6,282 nucleotides of DNA from positions 1 to 6,282 of the forward strand of contig JAUXDV010000116.1 of NCBI GenBank assembly GCA_030620735.1. The letters run 5' to 3'. This document shows, in pieces, positions 1-5,224 of the stretch. A program made the translations under genes and the position numbers. Source of the DNA: Gammaproteobacteria bacterium (GTDB lineage: Bacteria > Pseudomonadota > Gammaproteobacteria > Chromatiales > Chromatiaceae). Positions within the stretch are counted from its first letter, which is position 1. Each line of letters begins with the position of its first letter. The notes under the pieces were generated by a model. That model saw only the letters and a list, made by a program, of their open reading frames with translations, searched no databases and was not told the origin of the DNA.

Positions 1-230
1 TCAATTTCTGAATCTGCGGTCTGAGCAGATTCTGAGGTGTGCTGTGAATGGCTGCAGCATACTCCTATGTGTAGAACCGAACTATGTGTAGTACGTAAAC
101 ACTCTCTGGCCAAAAGCCGCAATTCCATTGGGTTTTCAGTTAAAAAGTTCTTCATAAACTTAACATAGTTTTCCAGTGTCTTGGGGTGGTGATCCATCCA
201 GTTCAGGAGACGATAGCATTGAATCCCCAT
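1..230 (-). CDS. Hypothetical protein, partial, reading out of the repeat-bounded unit
   Basis: An open frame runs from an ATG at 230-228 down to base 1 without a stop, so its 3' end lies outside the window. Seventy-six residues are visible. A purine-rich AGGGGG lies 9 bases before the ATG, a reasonable ribosome binding site. Residues 1 to about 47 look protein-like (for example LLNWMDHHPKTLENYV, then KFMKNFLTENPMELRLLARE), with mixed charged and hydrophobic residues and no obvious membrane segment. From about residue 48 the frame passes through the left inverted repeat, and the sequence becomes Ser/Thr/His/Cys-rich and less convincing. This may be a short gene captured inside the element, or an old gene cut by its end. 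I do not recognise a family. The alternative is a chance open frame. Confidence 0.35.
   Translation of the reverse strand, partial: MGIQCYRLLNWMDHHPKTLENYVKFMKNFLTENPMELRLLARECLRTTHSSVLHIGVCCSHSQHTSESAQTADSEI
59..92 (+). repeat. Left 34-bp inverted repeat
   Basis: It reads ATACTCCTATGTGTAG, then AACC, then GAACTATGTGTAGT. It contains two direct copies of CTATGTGTAG at 65-74 and 82-91, 17 bp from start to start. The partner at 383-416, read on the other strand, is identical except for the 4-bp spacer. Confidence 0.9.
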
Positions 231-328
231 AATCAATCGCCCCCTGGCTTCTTGAGCGCCAAATATCCCCGATATTCATGATTTCACGCCTATTCCTGCC
301 GATGATGCAGTTCCTTCAGGTGCTATAA

Positions 329-338
329 CTATGTGTAG
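329..338 (+). repeat. Internal copy of the CTATGTGTAG motif
   Basis: This copy sits in AACTATGTGTAGTT (327-340), whose outer arms AACTA/TAGTT form a short palindrome around TGTG. It has the orientation of the left-end copies and lies 46 bp from the nearest copy in the right repeat. An extra copy inside one end resembles the accessory binding sites of transposases or tyrosine recombinases, but that role is inferred. Confidence 0.7.
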
Positions 339-382
339 TTCGCGGTCGACTCAGCAAGAGCGGGCTGTAATATGGGCATGCA

Positions 383-416
383 ACTACACATAGTTCAAAA
401 CTACACATAGGAGTAT
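383..416 (-). repeat. Right 34-bp inverted repeat
   Basis: Read on the minus strand it is ATACTCCTATGTGTAG, then TTTT, then GAACTATGTGTAGT. Plus-strand copies of CTACACATAG lie at 384-393 and 401-410, again 17 bp apart. The only differences from the left repeat are the four spacer bases (TTTT against AACC). Confidence 0.9.
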
Positions 417-428
417 TCAGCGGTCATT

Positions 429-443
429 GACAGGTCTCCTGTC
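429..443. repeat. Short perfect hairpin next to the right repeat
   Basis: GACAGG TCT CCTGTC is a perfect 6-bp stem with a 3-base loop, starting 12 bp outside the right inverted repeat. No T-run follows on either strand, so it is not a standard intrinsic terminator. It could be part of a recombination site or simply an RNA hairpin at the end of the HGGxSTG transcript. Confidence 0.45.
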
Positions 444-448
444 TAACC

Positions 449-468
449 GTAACTGTGGTAGCAGTTAC
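449..468. repeat. Hairpin over the stop codon of the HGGxSTG gene
   Basis: GTAACTG TGGTAG CAGTTAC is a perfect 7-bp stem with a 6-base loop, and it includes the TAA stop (467-465) of the minus-strand gene. With the 429-443 hairpin just beyond, the 3' end of that transcript would be strongly folded. There is no U-tract, so Rho-independent termination is not supported. Confidence 0.45.
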
Positions 469-890
469 CGCCCCAAGCGGAAATAATTATTTTCGCGCAT
501 CACCCGTTCCAGTATTCTGAACTCTGCAACTTTCTGGCTATGCAGGCGGCGTAGTTCGCGCGTCTCTTCTCCATGGATAGTACGGGCATCAGCACAGCGC
601 TTTCGGCCTGCTTCTGTTCTGGGTCCCGTTGATGCTCCTCCATGATATTTACACGTGGTGTTCATCTTTGACGCTGCCTGCCTGCACCGCTTGCCAGTGC
701 GCTTGCTCTTGGCTTTACACCGCAAGGCGAGAGTGTCACCACAGATGGTGACGTAGTTCTCTGGATTTTTTGTGTACTCTGCCTCGCTCACACTACGCGA
801 GACGCGAGCAGGCTTCACAGGCGGCTTGCCGATCGCTTCGCAAGCTGCCAGCCCGGCCTTGAGATCCTCAAGGGTTGTCTTTTTCTTCAT
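465..890 (-). CDS. HGGxSTG motif protein
   Basis: This is a 141-residue basic protein. The central block has cysteines at 58, 69 and 80 followed by HGGASTGPRT at 83-92. Cys58, Cys69, Cys80 and His83 have the spacing of a possible zinc site. The HGG-x-STG-PRT signature defines a small protein family that I recall as common on phages, plasmids and integrative elements; some members resemble small terminase-like or DNA-associated proteins, but no biochemical role is established. The N-terminal ~50 residues are Lys/Pro-rich and probably flexible, and the C-terminal region after residue 105 is predicted helical and charged. The ATG at 890 is preceded by a weak AGGA/GAG at 9-16 bases. The gene diverges from the secreted-protein genes and ends 48 bp from the inverted-repeat unit. 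The family call is fairly sure; the function is unknown. Confidence 0.8.
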   Translation of the reverse strand: MKKKTTLEDLKAGLAACEAIGKPPVKPARVSRSVSEAEYTKNPENYVTICGDTLALRCKAKSKRTGKRCRQAASKMNTTCKYHGGASTGPRTEAGRKRCADARTIHGEETRELRRLHSQKVAEFRILERVMRENNYFRLGR

Positions 891-1050
891 AGTCAGAATC
901 TCGTCCTGCGTTTTTAAGCGGTATCCGCTGAGTGCATTTTAGCATCTGCGTGCGATACGCCTGCATACTTGAGCCAACGATTTGATGTGTTAAAGCAAGC
1001 AGCAAATTTGTGAAAAAAGTATCATTAGCTCTGGAACTCGGAGAAGCATC
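891..1050. other. Divergent intergenic region
   Basis: This 160-bp segment separates the minus-strand HGGxSTG gene from the plus-strand secreted-protein genes, so promoters for both must lie here or upstream. A TAAAAT-like -10 candidate occurs on the minus strand near 937-942 and TATCAT on the plus strand at 1020-1025. Neither has a good -35 partner, so I do not call promoters. No strong operator-like palindrome was seen. Confidence 0.4.
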
Positions 1051-1302
1051 ATGAAAATAACATTACTCGTAATTGCGCTGCTCGCAGTGCCAGCTGCGCA
1101 AGCAGATATGCGTGACTCAATTATCCATGACATGCTCGGAAGTGATGCACCCTATGAAGAACGTAGTAGCGAGAATCCTGGTTATGATGCGATGATGAAC
1201 AACTTTTTCAATGACGATGACGACGATCAATACGGACGCCCGCAAGGAGATTACCGGGAGTGCATCCAGAGCAATGGAAAGCTGTACTGCAGTGACAATT
1301 AA
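1051..1302 (+). CDS. Small acidic exported protein
   Basis: The product has 83 residues. It begins with a clear Sec signal peptide: Lys2, a hydrophobic core at about 4-13, and a likely cleavage after Ala18 in PAAQA. The mature part of about 65 residues is strongly acidic, with a five-Asp run at 55-59, and carries only two cysteines, Cys71 and Cys80, which could form a disulfide closing a small C-terminal loop. GGAG lies 7 bases before the ATG, a good ribosome binding site. The stop is 14 bp before the next gene's ATG, so the two are almost certainly one operon and may act together in the periplasm or outside the cell. The Asp run might bind divalent metal, but this is only suggested by composition. 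I do not recognise a family. Confidence 0.8.
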   Translation: MKITLLVIALLAVPAAQADMRDSIIHDMLGSDAPYEERSSENPGYDAMMNNFFNDDDDDQYGRPQGDYRECIQSNGKLYCSDN

Positions 1303-1316
1303 CCGAGGTGATGCTT

Positions 1317-2111
1317 ATGAAGAAACTGATTTTGTTCGGCGTATTGACCATGTTTACCCATGCCATCTTTTCATCTGACTATTCCGGTACTCTTACAGAG
1401 GGCAGCAAAGGTGAATGGGGTTGGTCGGGTAGGGCAGCAATACGATCGTTTGATAATGGGCTTGTGATTGGTATCGGCTTCAACAGAGGTACCCAATGTG
1501 ATTCTGCGTCTTTTGCAATCTTCGGGAATGATGAGATTGACTCAGTCACAATAAATATCGACGGCAAAAAAATCAGTAGTCCACCACTGGAAGTTTCCTA
1601 CGTCGATGACGGAGTTGCAGTGGCAGTATTTCCACTATCTTCTAGCGAGCTGCGAGAATTAAAAAATGGATCATCATTACTTGTAGAGACTGACGAAGGA
1701 ACCCTGGCAACCAGTCTGTCAGGAAGTGCATATTCCATGAACATGGCGTACGGAAATTGCATGAAGGGTGGTGGCAGTACATCCATTAGTTCAGGAACGC
1801 TACAGCCATCGAGGAGGGCGACAAAGGTGCCCACGTATAACCAACAGGAAATTGCGCGCCAGCACCGGGACGACAGTGCTAGGGCTCAAGCAAAGGATTT
1901 TGAGAACCGCTGCAAGGCTCGTAGGGAGGCGGCACGCATCCAGCGCAACAACATGGCTCAGGCCGCACACGCGGCTGCAGCTGCATCAAGCCAGTCACCC
2001 TTTGGAACAGTGCGTCAGGCCGCTGGTAATGCAGCTGGGTGGGCGGCTCTTTCTAAACAGCGCCAGCTGGATTATGCTAATGAAATCGCTACAGGTTGTA
2101 GTCGTTATTAA
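1317..2111 (+). CDS. Exported two-part protein of unknown function
   Basis: I place the start at ATG 1317 because GAGG (1305-1308) lies 8 bases before it and the product then starts MKKLILFG, a typical signal peptide; an in-frame GTG at 1308 and ATG at 1311 are less well placed. The protein has 264 residues. After the signal (about 1-19) comes a segment of alternating beta-type sequence (about 20-148) with cysteines at 61 and 148. Its order, with a DDG turn near 97-99, a Ser/Leu helix and a final LSGSAY strand, recalls small periplasmic proteins of the IalB type, but this is only a shape resemblance. A Gly/Ser linker (about 150-165) leads to an Ala-, Arg- and Gln-rich, probably helical or coiled C-terminal part with Cys199 and Cys261. 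Four cysteines allow two disulfides. Function unknown; it follows the small acidic exported gene in one operon. Confidence 0.8.
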   Translation: MKKLILFGVLTMFTHAIFSSDYSGTLTEGSKGEWGWSGRAAIRSFDNGLVIGIGFNRGTQCDSASFAIFGNDEIDSVTINIDGKKISSPPLEVSYVDDGVAVAVFPLSSSELRELKNGSSLLVETDEGTLATSLSGSAYSMNMAYGNCMKGGGSTSISSGTLQPSRRATKVPTYNQQEIARQHRDDSARAQAKDFENRCKARREAARIQRNNMAQAAHAAAAASSQSPFGTVRQAAGNAAGWAALSKQRQLDYANEIATGCSRY

Positions 2112-2176
2112 TTCTGGCGGATGCACTTCGACTAAGGCGCGAACTGGCTTAGAAGTTCCTGCAATCAGTTGTCCCC

Positions 2177-2199
2177 AAAAAAGACGTTATTTTGCGTCT
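2177..2199 (-). terminator. Weak candidate terminator for leftward transcripts
   Basis: On the minus strand, AGACG, an A-rich 8-base loop and CGTCT are followed by a run of T. The stem is only 5 bp (2195-2199 with 2182-2186). It could stop leftward read-through from glcF before it runs antisense into the exported-protein genes, but it lies about 770 bp past glcF and may be chance. Confidence 0.2.
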
Positions 2200-2246
2200 G
2201 CTGAAAATCTGTAGCGGATAAACATACAACACGCGAGGATAAATAG

Positions 2247-2405
2247 ATGCAAGATTTCCTCATAGTAATTGCATTTTTTGTCACAGCTGGCCTCCCTATG
2301 ATTGCCGCCGCACACAGTGAGCTCTCTGAGCCTACTTACAAAGCCGTCACTGTAGTTATCCTTTTACTCTTCGCAATTGCTGCAGTCATTTCCCTTGGAG
2401 GTTAA
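2247..2405 (+). CDS. 52-residue protein with two membrane segments
   Basis: An ATG at 2247 with GAGG 8 bases upstream opens a 52-codon frame ending in TAA at 2403-2405. The product has two hydrophobic stretches, about residues 4-22 (LIVIAFFVTAGLPMIAAA region) and 34-50 (VTVVILLLFAIAAVISL), joined by a short polar loop with two Glu and a Lys. This is the pattern of a small helical hairpin inner-membrane protein. It lies 135 bp after the larger exported-protein gene, with no convincing rightward terminator between, so it may be the last gene of the same transcript. I do not recognise a family. Small two-helix proteins include toxins, holin-like proteins and subunits of larger complexes, and nothing here selects among them. 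Confidence 0.65.
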   Translation: MQDFLIVIAFFVTAGLPMIAAAHSELSEPTYKAVTVVILLLFAIAAVISLGG

Positions 2406-2451
2406 CAGGCACAACAGGTTTGCATTTGAGTTGCAAGAGAGCAGGCACCCC

Positions 2452-2471
2452 TTTTTCAAAATTTTGAAAAA
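2452..2471. repeat. Perfect 20-bp A/T palindrome
   Basis: TTTTTCAAAA followed by TTTTGAAAAA is its own reverse complement, and a further T-run follows at 2475-2479. It lies 46 bp after the stop of the small membrane-protein gene. It may be a regulator's operator, or a weak, possibly bidirectional terminator, though the stem has only one G:C pair per side-arm. Confidence 0.5.
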
Positions 2472-2555
2472 TAATTTTTCCGATTAGGAGTCCCACAACT
2501 TTTAATCTCAAGACCTGAGACCATTTCTCTGGATTAGTTTGTATCTACATTACCT

Positions 2556-2847
2556 CCCCTAAAACTTATTTGGGGGTGGGGGGTGTCTACCCCTGCTCCT
2601 GCAGGATCTTCCCTCCTGCATCATCCACCACTATGACCGTATACAAGAGCAGTCCGGCGCGCAGACACCTACGGTCATGCTACGGATAATGGGTGCGACG
2701 GTAGACTACAACGACGAGGATGCACTGTCGTTCATGAATCGGTACTGCATATCGTAAATAAACTGCAAATCTAGCGTCGTTTACGCGGCGCTACGTGCAT
2801 TTGAGGGTGTTGGTGGAGGGAATATAGGAGGCGCAGCTGCAAGCTGC
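2556..2847. repeat. Series of hairpin-forming inverted repeats
   Basis: Consecutive stems can be paired by eye: 2556-2563 with 2569-2576 (8 bp, one G:U); 2580-2584 with 2589-2593 (5 bp); TGCAGGA 2600-2606 with TCCTGCA 2614-2620 (7 bp, perfect); ATGACCGTA 2633-2641 with TACGGTCAT 2670-2678 (9 bp, perfect, 28-base loop); TAGCGTCG 2772-2779 with CGGCGCTA 2786-2793 (8 bp, one G:U); and GCAGCT 2833-2838 with AGCTGC 2842-2847 (6 bp). They could belong to a structured RNA or a decayed recombination or transfer site. No known RNA family is recognised. Confidence 0.4.
2602..2757 (+). pseudogene. Possible 3' remnant of a lost gene
   Basis: A plus-strand frame open from 2563 ends at TAA 2755-2757. From about 2632 the translation looks protein-like (YDRIQEQSGAQTPTVM, then LRIMGATVDYNDEDALSF). 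No ATG, GTG or TTG precedes this part within the frame; the first ATG is at 2677, would give only 26 residues, and has no clear ribosome binding site. It could be the tail of a gene whose 5' part was deleted, or chance. No family is recognised, and it overlaps the hairpin series, so the two readings compete. Confidence 0.22.
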
Positions 2848-2969
2848 TGTGTGTGATTGGGGTGAAAAGCATAAGGATGCTGGAGTTTCGCCCCGGTGCT
2901 TCTGCAATTATCTGAGGGGATGGTGAGGGGGCGAGGCAAATAAAAAACTAATAATATTAATTAAAACAA

Positions 2970-4187
2970 TTAGATGATTGATTCATCCACCACTTCGATC
3001 CAGTGTTTAACGGGTTTTTGTGTGCCCGATTGCAGATGCAACAGGCAGCCGATATTGGCGGTTGCTATGACATCAGGGTTGTTATCACTCAAAGCCTGCA
3101 GTTTGTTGCTGAGCAGTCGTGTGGAGAGCTGCGGCTGCAGTATCGAATAGGTTCCGGCCGAACCGCAGCAGAGGTGTGCATCCTGTGGTTCTGTGATGTT
3201 AAAGCCGAGACTGCGCAGCAGTCCCTCTATGCTGCCCTTGAGATGTAATCCGTGTTGCAGAGTACAAGGGGAGTGAAAGGCAATCTGTGGAAGTTTGTCG
3301 ATGAGGATTAGCTTGTGGATACTCTGTTGTTGTATAAAATCACCAAGATCAACAGTTGCGGTGCTTACTGCTTTTGCTTTCTCCACATAGTCGGGATCGT
3401 TTTTCAGCAGCTGCGGGTACTCCTTGATCTCCAGGGTACAGGCGCTGGCGGTGCCGATAATCGCTTCCACGCCATTCTCGAGAAGTCTGCTCCAGAGATC
3501 AACATTACGGCGGGCAAAATCAACAGCTGTTGCAGCGTCTCCAAGGTGGTGGTTGACTGCACCGCAGCACTGCTCAGAAGCGACCTGTATGCATTCGATT
3601 CCAAGCTTGTCCAGCACACGAGTGGCGGCCTGATTGATATGCTGTGCAGCAACGGATTGTACGCAGCCTTTAAATAGAATCACCTTGCGAGCGTGTGAAG
3701 TCGAAGCATGCTCTTCCACACCTCTTTTCTGCGGAATTTTTTGTTGCAGGCTTTGCGGCAGCAGCGGCCTCAGGGTTCTTGCCACAGCCAGCAGGGGAGC
3801 AACGCGGGCGGGATAGGGGAGGATGCTTTTCATTCCCAGGCGCATCAGCTTTTCCCTGAAGGGGCGCTCAACCTGCTGGTCGATCAGATGGCGGCCAATC
3901 TCCAGCAGGCTGGTGTATTTCACACCCGAAGGGCAGGTGGTTTCACAGGAGCGGCAGCTGAGACAGCGGTCCAGGTGCAGCTGGCTTTTGCGTGAGACCT
4001 GCTTGCCCTCGAGCGCCTGTTTGATCAGGTAGATGCGGCCGCGCGGACCATCCAGTTCATCGCCCAGCAGCTGATAGGTGGGGCAGGTCGCTGTGCAGAA
4101 ACCGCAGTGCACGCAGGAGCGCAAGATGCTGTCTGCTGCCTTGCCGGCATCAGTCTGCAGAAGTTGAATGTCGATTTGTGTCTGCAT
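2970..4187 (-). CDS. glcF: Glycolate oxidase iron-sulfur subunit GlcF
   Basis: GlcF carries electrons from the flavin subunits of glycolate oxidase (glycolate to glyoxylate) towards the respiratory chain at the inner membrane. The product is 405 residues, close to the roughly 407 of the E. coli protein. Two [4Fe-4S] ferredoxin motifs are intact: CVHCGFCTATCP with Cys25, 28, 31, 35, and CLSCRSCETTCP with Cys75, 78, 81, 85. Two cysteine-rich CCG domains follow, with Cys207-Cys208-Gly and Cys340-Cys341-Gly, preceded by GCVQ (Cys175) and HSPCTLQH (Cys308). The C-terminus HWIEVVDE fits the family. I chose ATG 4187-4185 because it overlaps the glcE stop by one base (TAATG) and gives the family length; the frame stays open further upstream inside glcE, but that part resembles no protein. 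No strong ribosome binding site is seen, in line with coupling to glcE translation. Confidence 0.96.
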   Translation of the reverse strand: MQTQIDIQLLQTDAGKAADSILRSCVHCGFCTATCPTYQLLGDELDGPRGRIYLIKQALEGKQVSRKSQLHLDRCLSCRSCETTCPSGVKYTSLLEIGRHLIDQQVERPFREKLMRLGMKSILPYPARVAPLLAVARTLRPLLPQSLQQKIPQKRGVEEHASTSHARKVILFKGCVQSVAAQHINQAATRVLDKLGIECIQVASEQCCGAVNHHLGDAATAVDFARRNVDLWSRLLENGVEAIIGTASACTLEIKEYPQLLKNDPDYVEKAKAVSTATVDLGDFIQQQSIHKLILIDKLPQIAFHSPCTLQHGLHLKGSIEGLLRSLGFNITEPQDAHLCCGSAGTYSILQPQLSTRLLSNKLQALSDNNPDVIATANIGCLLHLQSGTQKPVKHWIEVVDESII

Positions 4188-5224
4188 TAGAGTTCTGCGT
4201 AGATGCGGCCCGGATTGAGAATGCCTTTGGGGTCGAAGGCTTTTTTCAGGCGCTGCTGCAGGGCTAGCATCGGCTTCGAGAGTGGAGTGAAGATCTCTGT
4301 GTCCTGCGCATTTCTGAAACAGGTGGCATGACCGCCGGCAGCTAGTGCTGCCTGTCGAATTGCATGCGGCTTCTCCCCACTGAGCAGCCAGCGCTGCGCG
4401 CCGCCCCATTCGATGAGCTGTTCTCCCGGGGTGTCGAGCGGAGCCGTTGCCATGGGCAGCGACAGCCGCCACAGCGGTTTTTCCGTTTGAAAAAAACCGA
4501 GCTGCTGTTCGCGCAGTTGCTCCCAGAAATCCGTCTGTTTTGAGATGTCGCCGCCAAGCTGCAATTGTGCTGCATGGATTGCAGCTTGTGCTCCACTGAG
4601 GCGAACCAACAGCTCTCCGTCGAGCCATGCTGCAGCAGAAATCGGCAGTGGTTTTTGAGACCAGGCGACGACACTGGCGACAGCCTGCGCCGCATCCATT
4701 GCAAAGCTCAGTGTGATTTCAGTTGCCGGCAGAGGCAGTACTTTGAAACTGACATCCATGATCAGACCTAGTGTGCCGAATGCACCGACCATCAGGCGTG
4801 TTGCATCATATCCGGCGACATTCTTGATCACCTCGCCGCCAAAGTGGAGTTGTTCACCGCGCCCGTTGATGATGGTGCAGCCCAGCAGAGAGTCGCGTGC
4901 GCTTCCAGTCCAGGGTCGGGATGGCCCGGAGAGTCCGCAGGCGAAAGTTCCTCCGATGGTGGCTGTGTCAGCGAAGGATGGCGGTTCAAAAGCAAGCCGC
5001 TGATGCTGCGCTTGCAGAATCTCTTTGACTTCCTGCAGTGGTGTGCCGCTGCGAACGGTCATGACCAGCTCATCAGGCTGATAGTTGATCACACCACGAT
5101 GTTCGGCAGTCGAAAGAGGCTCGCCTGCAACCGGGTTGCCAAGAAACTGCTTGCTGGCGCCGCCGTAGATCGAGAGCGGGGTCGAATTGGCAAAGGCTTC
5201 GGCGATCTGCTGCTGCAGAGACAT
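4187..5224 (-). CDS. glcE: Glycolate oxidase FAD-binding subunit GlcE
   Basis: GlcE is the second flavin subunit of glycolate oxidase, required with GlcD and GlcF for activity. It has 345 residues, against about 350 in E. coli. The PCMH-type FAD-binding fold is visible: IYGGASKQFLG at 19-29, YQPDELVMTVRSGTPL at 48-63, TIGGTFACGLSGPSRPW at 89-105 with the RD of SARDSLLG at 108-115, and GGEVIKNVAGYD at 129-140 followed by GAFGTLGLI. The C-terminal FDPKGILNPGR is the usual family ending. It lacks the long C-terminal catalytic domain of GlcD, as GlcE proteins normally do. ATG 5224 overlaps the glcD stop by one base (TAATG), and its own TAA overlaps the glcF ATG in the same way. GlcE is known to be needed for the complex, but its separate catalytic part is less clear than that of GlcD. 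Confidence 0.96.
   Translation of the reverse strand: MSLQQQIAEAFANSTPLSIYGGASKQFLGNPVAGEPLSTAEHRGVINYQPDELVMTVRSGTPLQEVKEILQAQHQRLAFEPPSFADTATIGGTFACGLSGPSRPWTGSARDSLLGCTIINGRGEQLHFGGEVIKNVAGYDATRLMVGAFGTLGLIMDVSFKVLPLPATEITLSFAMDAAQAVASVVAWSQKPLPISAAAWLDGELLVRLSGAQAAIHAAQLQLGGDISKQTDFWEQLREQQLGFFQTEKPLWRLSLPMATAPLDTPGEQLIEWGGAQRWLLSGEKPHAIRQAALAAGGHATCFRNAQDTEIFTPLSKPMLALQQRLKKAFDPKGILNPGRIYAEL

Larger units (their letters stand above)
59..416. mobile_element. Candidate miniature inverted-repeat element (about 358 bp)
   Basis: The unit is bounded by 34-bp inverted repeats at 59-92 and 383-416. It encodes no transposase or recombinase large enough to move itself, so if mobile it would depend on an enzyme supplied elsewhere. 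The bases just outside are GCAGC on the left (54-58) and TCAGC on the right (417-421), a four-of-five match that could be a degenerate 5-bp target duplication or chance. The interior holds one further copy of the terminal motif and the start of a minus-strand frame. The repeats do not begin with termini I can assign to a known insertion-sequence family. The repeats are plain in the sequence; mobility is inferred. Confidence 0.5.
2406..2969. other. Noncoding region between convergent genes
   Basis: These 564 bp separate the plus-strand small membrane gene from the 3' end of glcF. I see no intact gene. The region holds a 20-bp A/T palindrome at 2452-2471, several adjacent hairpin-forming inverted repeats between 2556 and 2847, a G-rich patch at 2572-2583, an open 3' frame ending at 2757, and an A/T-rich stretch at 2940-2970 next to the glcF stop. 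There is no good GC stem followed by T residues just after glcF, so its terminator is not identified. Confidence 0.6.

Noticed and set aside
1..470. Integron attC site or CRISPR array suggested by repeated short motifs
   Set aside because: No GTTRRRY/RYYYAAC pair in the needed arrangement was found, and the five motif copies are not evenly spaced with unique spacers of constant length.
1308..1316. GTG 1308 or ATG 1311 as the start of the larger exported protein
   Set aside because: Both overlap or adjoin the GAGG ribosome binding site itself, while ATG 1317 is 8 bases downstream and begins a textbook signal peptide.
1768..2214. A 148-residue plus-strand frame overlapping the exported-protein gene
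   Set aside because: It mostly shadows the frame starting at 1317, has no ribosome binding site in a sensible place and an Arg/His-rich composition typical of out-of-frame reading.
2560..2600. G-quadruplex in the G-rich patch
   Set aside because: Only two adjacent G-runs are present (2572-2576 and 2578-2583); four runs within a short span would be needed for a standard quadruplex.
2850..2910. tRNA fragment near GAGTTTCGCCCCGG as a possible integration site
   Set aside because: No cloverleaf could be built: there is no matching acceptor stem or anticodon arm and the T-arm consensus is not met.
4188..4628. Extension of the glcF frame upstream to an ATG at 4628 (552-residue product)
   Set aside because: This part lies wholly inside glcE in another frame, has low-complexity Arg/Ser/His-rich composition, and the ATG at 4187 gives the normal GlcF length and overlaps the glcE stop.
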